Assembly (NCBI RefSeq): GCF_900109615.1
Contig: NZ_FOIX01000004.1
Span: forward strand, 124,001-188,000
Direction: 5' to 3'
DNA from: Kaistella antarctica
GTDB lineage: Bacteria > Bacteroidota > Bacteroidia > Flavobacteriales > Weeksellaceae
DNA: 64,000 nucleotides
Position numbers and translations under genes: made by a program. Positions 27,942 through 34,774 of the stretch are shown in pieces (position 1 is the stretch's first letter; each line of letters begins with the position of its first letter). The notes under the pieces were generated by a model. It was not told the DNA's origin and did no database searches. It saw nothing but the letters and a program-made list of their open reading frames with translations.

Positions 27942-28257
27942 ATGGAAATTATTATCAATACAGATAGCAATATTGAGGGAACTGAGGAATTAAGAACGCG
28001 CTTGGGCGTTACAATCGCGACTGCTTTGGACCGATTTAGCACTCATTTAACGAGGTTAGAAGTGAAACTCAGCGATGAAGATCGCGATAAGAAAAGTGAA
28101 AATGATAAGAGGTGCGTACTCGAAGCGCGCCTTGAAAGGAATGCAACCGTTGGTCGTAACAGGTTCGGGACACTCTGTTGACAATGCGGTTGATGCCGCG
28201 ATAGGAAAAATGAGATCATCGCTTGATTCCATGAAGGGGCGATTGAAAGACTTTTAG
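27942..28257 (+). pseudogene. Frameshifted HPF/RaiA-type ribosome-hibernation protein
   Basis: The first frame encodes MEIIINTDSNIEGTEELRTR through VEVKLSDE-like strand LEVKLSDEDRDK and KRCVLEARLE; the +1 frame continues GMQPLVVTGSG and VDNAVDAAIGKMRSSLDSM to RLKDF at 28257. Removing one A from the AAA at 28135-28137 yields one protein of about 104 residues with the HPF/RaiA fold order (beta-alpha-beta-beta-beta-alpha). Members bind the 30S decoding site and silence ribosomes under stress. It follows the other frameshifted gene by 42 bp. Truncation would remove the second helix, so as written it is probably non-functional unless the extra base is a sequencing error. Confidence 0.7.
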
Positions 28258-28326
28258 TATCCGACCTTTTAATGATCCGGTGCAAGTATTTAGATTGGAA
28301 AAGGTTGATTTTAGTACAACTAAAAA

Positions 28327-28869
28327 ATGAAAATGAGAATAAAAACTTTGGTAACAGTGGCATTCGCAGCAATTGCGGTGATTATGACCTTAATAAGTTG
28401 CGATAAACATGAAAATGTTCCTGCTGCTGAATTCCCGGTTGAAATAACTAAATATGTTTCCGCGCACTTTCCGGCCAGTTCAATAACGGAGATTGTTAAA
28501 GTGGTTCCCTCGTCTGATTTTCCTAAAATGGTTACAGATTTATTTTCAACTCATGCCAGACCCAGCTCGACTACCCGGCGCATAGCCCGAAAAGATGAGT
28601 TGATCGGGATCTACGATGTCAATTTGTCGGGGAATACTGCTTTAAAATTCAATTGCAGAAAAGAGATTATTTGCATTAGCAGCACGTCACAATTACCAGA
28701 GGGTGTTACTCCAGAACAAATCAATAATTATGTTTCAGAAAATTTTTCAAATAATTTCATTCTCGATTGGAAACTGACTAAAAAAAATCAAGCTATCAAG
28801 CTTAATAACGGACAAATCTTACATTTTAATATGAATGGTGATTTTTTGAAATCTACCGGACAGAAATAG
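28327..28869 (+). CDS. PepSY-like (beta-lactamase-inhibitor-like) lipoprotein
   Basis: 180 residues; starts at 28327 or two codons later. Signal peptide with lipobox MTLISC. Two repeats of the PepSY-like layout follow: AAEFPVEITKYVSAHFP near 35-52, and EGVTPEQINNYVSENFSNN near 125-143, the second ending LNNGQILHFNMNGDF. These secreted domains are common in Bacteroidota, usually at the cell surface or periplasm, and their ligand is unknown. Between the halves is a basic stretch (RPSSTTRRIARKDE) atypical of the family. It lies 70 bp after the HPF-like gene on the same strand and may be cotranscribed. Confidence 0.72.
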   Translation: MKMRIKTLVTVAFAAIAVIMTLISCDKHENVPAAEFPVEITKYVSAHFPASSITEIVKVVPSSDFPKMVTDLFSTHARPSSTTRRIARKDELIGIYDVNLSGNTALKFNCRKEIICISSTSQLPEGVTPEQINNYVSENFSNNFILDWKLTKKNQAIKLNNGQILHFNMNGDFLKSTGQK

Positions 28870-29042
28870 GCGTAGTAGATGGAAATAACTAGGGAGTTTA
28901 AGATTTTAAAATTTCACCTTGTACATTAAGATCTTTGAATTGGTATTTAATTATAAAGTCACAAACTGCCGCATCTTTTAATAAATTAAATTTACAATTA
29001 AACCATCTACAAAAACCACTTTAAATAACTGAAATTAAAAAG

Positions 29043-29068
29043 ACAGGAACTTTTGGTTCCTGTTTTTA
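29043..29068. terminator. Rho-independent terminator
   Basis: Stem ACAGGAAC / GTTCCTGT with loop TTTTG and a T-run on the plus strand. It is 170 bp after the PepSY-like gene. It is also about 40 bp downstream of the SDR gene fragment on the minus strand and closely resembles the terminator of the intact SDR gene at 33805-33833, so it may have been copied with that fragment. Confidence 0.75.
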
Positions 29069-29108
29069 TTTTCAATCTTTATCAAAAAAAAAAATTCTCT
29101 GATTTTTG

Positions 29109-29192
29109 TTACATATCCAACGTCTGTTCACCTCCACCATTAATGAAAATCACTTGACCACTGGTCCAGCTGGATATTGGGGCGGCAATATT
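29109..29192 (-). pseudogene. 3'-end fragment of a second SDR gene
   Basis: About 84 bp nearly identical to the 3' end of the SDR gene at 33921-34004. In the minus strand it encodes AAPISSWTSGQV followed by FINGGGEQTLDM and a stop, the same as the intact SDR C terminus. Upstream of it the similarity ends abruptly. The differences are mostly at synonymous or near-synonymous positions, so it was once a coding paralogue or a gene duplicate before deletion. Confidence 0.85.
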
Positions 29193-29273
29193 TTAACACC
29201 AAAATAGAATTTAATCATCTAAACTTATTAAAAACAAAGCAAAAAAAACGTTATTTGTAATAACTTAAAAAGG

Positions 29274-29777
29274 ATGGGTGCAGCAGAAAATATTATTATA
29301 AAATTAGCCAGCCTACATGATGTAGAGGGAATCGTAAAACTTCAATCTAAAAATCAAAAATCAGAAGGAGGAACTTTGTCAGGCGAATTAGATGCAAATC
29401 AAATTCAAGAAATGATGAAAGATATGCCTCAAATTGTGGCTTTGGTAAATGAAGAAATTGTAGGTTTTCTTTTGACAACATCACAAGCTGTACATAAAAA
29501 AAGGAAAGTCTCAATTGTTGATGCCATGTTTACATCGTATCCAGGAAATATGGATTCATACATTTACGGTCCTGTTTGCGTTGATAAAACACAACGAGGA
29601 AAAGGCTTAGCACAACTTATGTTTCAAGAACTTTTACGTCAAGAACCAAATCGGGAAGGAATTCTCTTTATTCAAAATGATAATGAAGCTTCGTTAAGAG
29701 CTCACGAAAAAATGGGGATTAAAAAAGTAAGTAGTTTTAATTTTAATGATAAAGATTATTATGTATTCACCTATTAA
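29274..29777 (+). CDS. GNAT-family N-acetyltransferase
   Basis: 167 residues. The GNAT fold is shown by beta strand IYGPVCVDKTQRGKGLAQLM (acetyl-CoA pyrophosphate loop RGKGLA) near 102-120 and by the C-terminal NEASLRAHEKMGIKKV motif. The N-terminal part (IIIKLASLHDVEGIVKLQ) is typical. The acceptor is not predictable from sequence. Stand-alone gene on the plus strand, flanked by remnants: the SDR tail to its left and the degraded small gene to its right, so it sits in a region of gene turnover. No promoter matching the -7 consensus was evident in the 80 bp upstream. Confidence 0.85.
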   Translation: MGAAENIIIKLASLHDVEGIVKLQSKNQKSEGGTLSGELDANQIQEMMKDMPQIVALVNEEIVGFLLTTSQAVHKKRKVSIVDAMFTSYPGNMDSYIYGPVCVDKTQRGKGLAQLMFQELLRQEPNREGILFIQNDNEASLRAHEKMGIKKVSSFNFNDKDYYVFTY

Positions 29778-29981
29778 TTTTCATCGATCGATGGCATAGC
29801 TTGTAATACTTAGGATTTCTATAAATCAAAGAGAAGTTCCTTTAGATTTTTTTGACATCAAATTTCGTTTCTGAGAATTATTAAATTTTGTATCTAATCC
29901 TTGCCAACAGCTATACTAAATCGTTATTCGTGATGTATAATGGTATTAGGATTATCCTCCAAAAATTGCTTTGCTTTCTTT

Positions 29982-30254
29982 TTAAAGAACATAGCCTCTT
30001 CATGCGATTAAATTATATTCACCGTTACTCCAATTTCCTTCTACGGTCTTTTTTAAAATAATTCCTTTGTCTTGCAAAGGCAGAAAAATTTCGCCATTAT
30101 TATTTTTATTATCAAATAAAATATAGCAAATATTTCCTTTAGTTGATGCACCATTTTCTAAAGGATTCAGTTGAATGTTTACAGTAGATAGTTCTAAACA
30201 GGAATGTTTCAAATTGGAAAAGCTTTGTCCATTTTTAAACAAACAATCTGCCAC
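29982..30254 (-). pseudogene. Degraded small gene fused in frame downstream of a lipoprotein gene
   Basis: Directly after the lipoprotein stop TGA (30255-30257) the same frame stays open from GTG: VADCLFKNGQSF ... GEIFLPLQDKGIIL ... WSNGEYNLIA, then TGA (30000-30002), then RGYVL and TAA at 29982-29984. I recall small flavobacterial proteins ending in a W-rich motif like NLISWKGYVL; if so the TGA replaces a Trp codon (TGG). No independent start codon or signal peptide is present. It looks like the tail of another gene that deletion joined to the lipoprotein. Family recall is uncertain. Confidence 0.5.
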
Positions 30255-30740
30255 TCATTTTGCACAATCTACTTTTAATAAAGGTGTTGTAGAGGTATAT
30301 TTAATCGTATTTACATCTTTAAATTTAGTGCCGCTGTCATCTAAATCTCCATAACCTTCGATTAATTGGTTATCTTTAAGTTCGTAAGCAACTTCTCTGG
30401 AACTTGAAGTTCCTTCTGAATCAAAAGTGTAAGTACCAATCAATTTATCGCCATTTAGTTTACCAACGAAAGTTCCTTTGTTAGAATCTTTACCGGAATA
30501 TGCAGTAGCTAAATTTGCAGTTACCTCGTCTGCAACTTTGGTAATTTCCATTTTCACGTTATTTCCGTCTTTGATATATTCATAACAACCTGGCTCCAGA
30601 ACCGCAGTTGTAGTTTCGGATATTACGGGGTTTTCTGTTGCAGTTTCTGGTGCAGTCTCTGTTGCAACTTCGGTTTTTTTATCATTCTCACATGCGATCG
30701 TAGTAAGCGCAAACAGTGATAGGAACATTAATTTTTTCAT
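30255..30740 (-). CDS. Lipoprotein with Glu/Thr-rich linker and beta-rich domain
   Basis: 161 residues. Lipobox Cys17 in LFALTTIACENDK, then a Thr/Glu/Ala-rich tether (about 22-48), then a domain from 50 to 158: LEPGCYEYIKDGNNVKMEIT, TFVGKLNGDKLIGTYTFDSEG, ESREVAYELKDNQLIEGYG-like strands. The repeating strand pattern suggests a small barrel. Homologues are common in Chryseobacterium-type genomes but without assigned function. It precedes the degraded frame and is 27 bp from the META-domain genes on the same strand, so it is probably in that operon. Confidence 0.7.
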   Translation of the reverse strand: MKKLMFLSLFALTTIACENDKKTEVATETAPETATENPVISETTTAVLEPGCYEYIKDGNNVKMEITKVADEVTANLATAYSGKDSNKGTFVGKLNGDKLIGTYTFDSEGTSSSREVAYELKDNQLIEGYGDLDDSGTKFKDVNTIKYTSTTPLLKVDCAK

Positions 30741-30767
30741 AATTATTATTTTTTAAATTGTTTTTTA

Positions 30768-31556
30768 TTAATCTATTTTTTTAAATATTAACATTAATCC
30801 TGAAGGATTAGAAAGCCAAAGTCGGTTAACTTCTATTTTGTAAGTTGTTGTACTTTTCAGGGCTTTTAGAAAAGCATTTTCTTGGTTATTCGGATCGCAC
30901 ATCATTTTTGTAGTTGCAACATCTGTAAATCGCAGTAAACCCTTTTCATAAAAAAGTTTGCCGTTCATTGTGTTGCATCCTGAAAATCCAGAAAAGGAAT
31001 TAGTTGCTGAGTTTATTTCCATAGAAGGCAACTTGTTTTGGAAATTTTTTGATTCCACTTTATTTCCATCAAGTGTTTCTAAAACCCAAATATCGTTTAA
31101 CCGATAATCGGTAACATAATTGCCACAACCTTTCAGTTTTTGCAGTTTAGCTGCAGCATACTTTTGATACTCGACTGAAACGGAATAAGGTGAATTTTTT
31201 CCTGACATCTTATCGGTGCAGTTATTTTGAATAATTTGAATGCTAAGAGTGCTTTCCCCTACTTGTGTTCTATACAATTTCACATTATGATCTGCTGCTC
31301 GGATTGCATCAACGGACGGAGTTACAATAGAATCAGTAATTGTTTTTAATTTAATATCTGCATCTGAGATTTCCACATTCCAGAAAGGTTCATTTCCTGA
31401 TCCTTTAAAGTATATATCTTGAGAAGTACTTACGGAAGTCTCAGAAGATTTTGATTCAGATATTCCCGGATTTTCAGCAGGACTTTTTGTAATGACACTA
31501 CAGGAAATACTGGAAACCATTAGAATGAAGAAGTTGAAAATGGTGAAGATTTTCAT
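30768..31556 (-). CDS. META-domain (HslJ-like) lipoprotein with N-terminal COG3650-like domain
   Basis: 262 residues. Lipobox Cys19 in LMVSSISCSVI. Residues about 48-145 form a domain beginning GSGNEPFWNVEI, typical of membrane-anchored COG3650-type proteins, with paired Cys (QNNCTDKMSG, KLKGCGNYV). Residues about 150-262 form a META domain: IWVLETLDG, FSGFSGCNTMNGKLFY, TTKMMCDPNNQENAF. META/HslJ proteins are secreted or lipoproteins linked to envelope stress and novobiocin tolerance in E. coli. Its start overlaps the next META gene's stop by 4 bp (ATGA), so they are cotranslated. Confidence 0.8.
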   Translation of the reverse strand: MKIFTIFNFFILMVSSISCSVITKSPAENPGISESKSSETSVSTSQDIYFKGSGNEPFWNVEISDADIKLKTITDSIVTPSVDAIRAADHNVKLYRTQVGESTLSIQIIQNNCTDKMSGKNSPYSVSVEYQKYAAAKLQKLKGCGNYVTDYRLNDIWVLETLDGNKVESKNFQNKLPSMEINSATNSFSGFSGCNTMNGKLFYEKGLLRFTDVATTKMMCDPNNQENAFLKALKSTTTYKIEVNRLWLSNPSGLMLIFKKID

Positions 31557-31984
31557 CGGCCAAGTGCTCTTTTAAACCTCATCATGGGAACATCATTCAT
31601 CATTAAATTTAACTTTCCATTGGCGTCAATACTGTACTTATTGATTTTTTTCATCGTATTTCGGAAAACCTGTTCTCCTTCGCCGCAAAACATCATGGTC
31701 GACATTCCTGGTTCGCCAAAAGAAATGGTATTTCCCGCCATTTTATAATCTGCAGAATATCCGTTGCAACCACTGTTTCCAGAAACATTCATCGTTAAAG
31801 GATTGAAAGTGATTTCCGGTTTTTTATCCGGATATAATCCTTCAAAAGCGATTCTAGGTCCTGTAATATATTCGAGCTCCCATGGAGTTGTACCCAGTTG
31901 ATTTTTCACGGGCATAATGGACGACATACAGGAAACAATTACTAATGTTACCGCGACTAGTAGTAAGACACTTAACTTTTTCAT
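31553..31984 (-). CDS. META-domain (HslJ-like) lipoprotein
   Basis: 143 residues: lipobox Cys19 (TLVIVSCMSS) and a single META domain: TPWELEYITGPRIAFEGLYP, NVSGNSGCNGYSADYKM, STMMFCGEGEQVF. The two Cys-containing motifs correspond to those in the neighbour at 30768-31556, so the pair probably arose by duplication with one copy gaining an extra domain. It overlaps both neighbours by 4 bp (the Pr6Pr gene upstream, the longer META gene downstream), a tightly coupled operon. Periplasmic or surface role in envelope stress is inferred from the family. Confidence 0.82.
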   Translation of the reverse strand: MKKLSVLLLVAVTLVIVSCMSSIMPVKNQLGTTPWELEYITGPRIAFEGLYPDKKPEITFNPLTMNVSGNSGCNGYSADYKMAGNTISFGEPGMSTMMFCGEGEQVFRNTMKKINKYSIDANGKLNLMMNDVPMMRFKRALGR

Positions 31985-32628
31985 AATTTTTTGGTTTTTA
32001 GATTAAGGATATAATTTCCTATAATTTTAAGCATTAAGAATATAGAAATAGTAAAAATTAAAATAAATAAACTGTTATATAAAACTTGATCAAATCCAAT
32101 TTGATCTCTGTTAATAAATGGATACGGATAATAATGAGAAAAATACCCTGTTGTCATTATCAAAATTAGATAAACAACCGGATATAATAGCCATTTAAAA
32201 AGAGGTTTCATTTGCAGATTTTCTTTTTGAACGTTCATTAACCAGTATCCCAACATAAAAAGAGGAATAAGGGTATGTAATAATTCATCCACGATCATTT
32301 GAAGTCCTGTTGGATGCCATGTTTTTCTTAAGATAAACTGATATACCAAACCAACGATGAGTATGAATGTAGTAACGGCCGTTAGTGAACCTTTAGAGCG
32401 AAATAAATTAAAAAAAAATCCTTTTAAATTACAAACCTTTGCAGTGAAAAACAGTGCCACTAAAATATTGGTCAAAATCGTAAAGAAACTAAAAAAGCGA
32501 ATAATGGTTTCGGAAATATCCGCTTGCCTATTTTGTATCATTAATATAAATTGCGCACCAACACTTATCCATCCCAAAGAAAACCCGATGAATTGAAAGG
32601 TTTTTTTTGCACTTGTAGATTTATTCAT
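31981..32628 (-). CDS. Pr6Pr-family membrane protein
   Basis: 215 residues from ATG at 32628; ATG at 32637 and TTG at 32658 are alternatives. Six hydrophobic segments are visible (FIGFSLGWISVGAQFILMI; FFSFFTILTNILVALFF; LTAVTTFILIVGLVYQFIL; LLHTLIPLFMLGYWLM; LLYPVVYLILIMTTG; LFILIFTISIFLML). The conserved loop RKTWHPTGLQMIVDELLHT and the PYPFINRDQIG segment mark the Pr6Pr/FAR-17a-like family, whose role is unknown, possibly lipid hydrolysis as in related eukaryotic ADTRP/AIG1 proteins (His and Thr as catalytic residues). Cotranscribed with META lipoproteins. A fragment of a paralogue lies at 33641-33704. Confidence 0.8.
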   Translation of the reverse strand: MNKSTSAKKTFQFIGFSLGWISVGAQFILMIQNRQADISETIIRFFSFFTILTNILVALFFTAKVCNLKGFFFNLFRSKGSLTAVTTFILIVGLVYQFILRKTWHPTGLQMIVDELLHTLIPLFMLGYWLMNVQKENLQMKPLFKWLLYPVVYLILIMTTGYFSHYYPYPFINRDQIGFDQVLYNSLFILIFTISIFLMLKIIGNYILNLKTKKL

Positions 32629-32672
32629 GTAGAGCATTAAATTTTTAAACGAATACAATATTTAAAAAAACA

Positions 32673-33437
32673 TTAATATTGCCGCCTGTTTAATTTCGCC
32701 CTCATTGGTAATAAGACCGAATTTGAATTCTGTGTGAAGATAATTTCATTAGAAGAATTAACCAAAAGCGATCCTTCCGCAACCATATTTCCTCTTTGAT
32801 CCAAAAACTTCACATACGATCTTGTTCCTTCTACATTTCCCAGGACGGATAACACGCCGGAATTGCTCTGACCATATCCCGCATTATAATTAGCAGTTCC
32901 TGAAATTTTACCTAAATTTTCAGTCAATTCCATTGTAAAATTTGAACCGTTTGCATCACCTGTGGTAGAATATTTACCATTGATTTTTATTGGGGCAGTT
33001 GGTGGCTGCGGGGAATTGTCTCCATAAGATTTTTGTAAAACACTGGTTTTAGGCAAACGCGAAGATCTTGTGGTTTGTTTAAAAATCATCATTTTGTTAG
33101 AATTAAAACTTAAAACACCGTCTGCTACTATATTACCTCGCTGATCTCTAAACCTTATGAAAGCTTTGCCCAGAGCTGTATATCCATTTACGGAAAGTAC
33201 GCCGGTACTAATTTGTCCATCGAATGTCTTGTAAGTTGCTACACCTTCAATTTTTTTACCGGTATTGGTTAATTCAGAAGTTAAAATGCCTTGCTGGTTG
33301 ATGTCGCCTTCACTACTGTAATTTCCCGTGAACATGTCCTTCACAGGTTGTGTGGAAGGTCGTTGTGCTACTATATTATTAATACTTAAAAAAGAAAGTT
33401 GAAATAAAATCTTTAGAAAAAATGATTTATTAAGCAT
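32673..33437 (-). CDS. Secreted protein with two tandem repeat domains
   Basis: 254 residues from ATG 33437; the frame extends to a TTG at 33491 but the signal peptide begins at this ATG and ends near NNIVAQ. Two repeats of about 95 residues follow (about 38-134 and 152-247). Shared features are G(N/K)YSx-GD near the start, GVLSV in the middle, and F-DQRGN(I/M)VA(D/E)G, then SN(K/E)-I-F-Q near the end. The fold is probably beta-rich. No known family was recognised and there are no catalytic-looking residues. It is 44 bp upstream of the Pr6Pr gene, on the same strand. Confidence 0.72.
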   Translation of the reverse strand: MLNKSFFLKILFQLSFLSINNIVAQRPSTQPVKDMFTGNYSSEGDINQQGILTSELTNTGKKIEGVATYKTFDGQISTGVLSVNGYTALGKAFIRFRDQRGNIVADGVLSFNSNKMMIFKQTTRSSRLPKTSVLQKSYGDNSPQPPTAPIKINGKYSTTGDANGSNFTMELTENLGKISGTANYNAGYGQSNSGVLSVLGNVEGTRSYVKFLDQRGNMVAEGSLLVNSSNEIIFTQNSNSVLLPMRAKLNRRQY

Positions 33438-33640
33438 GATATTTAATAATGAGTGGTTAAGAAATTCTCTTTGATTTTTTGTTTTGCTCAAGTATATTCA
33501 ACAAATATAGAGATTATCAGAAACATATGGTGATTTAATTTTGAAATTTGCAGGAAAATACTCGGAAAAAAACTAATATCGTAATAATAACAGTTATTAC
33601 AGAAAAAAAAACATTAATAAAATATCGATGAGGATCGTGA

Positions 33641-33704
33641 AAAAAAATGAAAAAGCGAATAATAGTTTTGGGATTATCGGCTTGCCTATTTTGTATCGTC
33701 AAGA
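33641..33704 (-). pseudogene. Fragment of a second Pr6Pr-family gene
   Basis: About 64 bp that closely match the coding sequence at 32481-32544. On the minus strand it reads LTIQNRQADNPKTIIRFF, against LMIQNRQADISETIIRFF in the intact gene. No flanking match on either side. It shows that a second Pr6Pr copy existed between the repeat protein gene and the SDR gene and has been almost completely deleted. Confidence 0.8.
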
Positions 33705-33804
33705 CCAATTGTGTGACTAAAACAATAAGTCTTTAAAACACTCTATTGGGTTTCAATAAATGCCCCATACGCTCTACAAAAATCACGCTCAAGCCGGAAA
33801 ATTA

Positions 33805-33833
33805 AAAAACAGGAATTTTTAGTTCCTGTTTTT
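33805..33833. terminator. Rho-independent terminator of the SDR gene
   Basis: Perfect 11-bp stem AAAAACAGGAA / TTCCTGTTTTT with a 7-base loop. It is 88 bp downstream of the SDR stop codon on the minus strand, with T-runs in both directions. Confidence 0.85.
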
Positions 33834-33920
33834 GTTTTCATACAAAAAAGCTGAATTGCTCCTACCCGCTCTAGGTCATATTTTTATTTCCCTCGAAATA
33901 TAATGAGGTTCTTCTTTCTA

Positions 33921-34700
33921 CTACATATCCAACGTCTGTTCACCTCCACCATTAATGAAAATCACTTGACCACTGGTCCAACTGGAAATTGGTGCAGCGA
34001 AATACAAGACCGCTCCAGCGATATCTTCGGCCTCACCTAATCTATTTATTGGAGTATGTTTCAGCATTGCTTTTTCTAATTCTGGAGTCAAGACGGTACT
34101 TAAAGCCGCAGTTCTTGTGGCTCCAGGTCCAATTGCATTTACGCGGATATTATTTGGGCCATAATCAAAAGCCAAGTTTCTGGTCATGTGATTAATCGCT
34201 GCTTTGGAAGATGCATACGCACTAATTGCCGGACTTTTATTGATGGAAGCCATCGATGACATATTGATGATACTTCCATAACCCGCTTTCCCCATGTGTG
34301 GCGCAACCAATTGGCATAGTCTCCACATGCTGAACACGTTCATGTCAAATACTTTTTTGAATTGTGCTACTTCGATATCGTACGGACTTTCCTTTCCTGC
34401 ACCACCACCGCCAACGTTGTTGACCAAGATTTCAATGCTGCCAAAATGCTCTATTGTTTTATCTACCAAATTCACCAACGCTTCATCCTCCAAGACATTA
34501 CAATCAATTGCGATTGATTTCCCGCCATTATCATTGATTGATTGCGATGTTTCTTTTGCCGCCTCCAGATTATAATCTGAAACGACCACATTGGCACCGA
34601 ACGCTGCCAACATTTCGCAACATGCCTGTCCAATTCCTCCGGCACCACCTGTAACGATGGCTGTTTTTCCTGTTAGGTCAAATAACTTTTTTGTATCCAT
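33921..34700 (-). CDS. Short-chain dehydrogenase/reductase (HdhA-like)
   Basis: 259 residues, classical SDR length. Cofactor motif TGGAGGIG (17-24), acidic residue after strand 2 (SDYN) suggesting NAD preference, NNVGGGG (94-100), catalytic Ser149 region NMSSMAS, Tyr162-x3-Lys166 in AYASSKAA, and C terminus INGGGEQTLDM. It resembles 7-alpha-hydroxysteroid dehydrogenase/glucose dehydrogenase-like SDRs, but the substrate is not readable. It lies 74 bp after the beta-lactamase-fold hydrolase gene on the same strand. The tail of a duplicate lies at 29109-29192. Confidence 0.88.
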   Translation of the reverse strand: MDTKKLFDLTGKTAIVTGGAGGIGQACCEMLAAFGANVVVSDYNLEAAKETSQSINDNGGKSIAIDCNVLEDEALVNLVDKTIEHFGSIEILVNNVGGGGAGKESPYDIEVAQFKKVFDMNVFSMWRLCQLVAPHMGKAGYGSIINMSSMASINKSPAISAYASSKAAINHMTRNLAFDYGPNNIRVNAIGPGATRTAALSTVLTPELEKAMLKHTPINRLGEAEDIAGAVLYFAAPISSWTSGQVIFINGGGEQTLDM

Positions 34701-34774
34701 TTTATTAAAATTTATTCTTTATATTTTCTTTTATTGTCTATTATCTATCGGTCTATCATCTATCCGTCTAAACG

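Larger units (their letters stand above)
33438..33920. other. Intergenic region with a gene fragment and terminator
   Basis: About 480 bp. Contents: a small hairpin GTAATAA-TAACAG-TTATTAC near 33580-33600, the Pr6Pr fragment (33641-33704) and the SDR terminator (33805-33833). No intact gene is supported in the remainder. Confidence 0.5.

Noticed and set aside
27638-28257. Programmed +1 frameshifting as explanation for both split genes
   Set aside because: Neither site has a recognised slippery codon context (such as CUU-UGA in prfB); short homopolymer changes are simpler.
29982-30257. TGA recoded as Trp
   Set aside because: TGA serves as normal stop in several intact genes here (for example the histidine kinase gene at 16536-16538).
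12941-33833. The similar AACAGGAA...TTCCTGTT hairpins at 12941, 29043 and 33805 as a mobile repeat family
   Set aside because: Each lies just after a gene and has T-runs, so a common terminator form is sufficient; there is no shared flanking sequence except for the two SDR copies.
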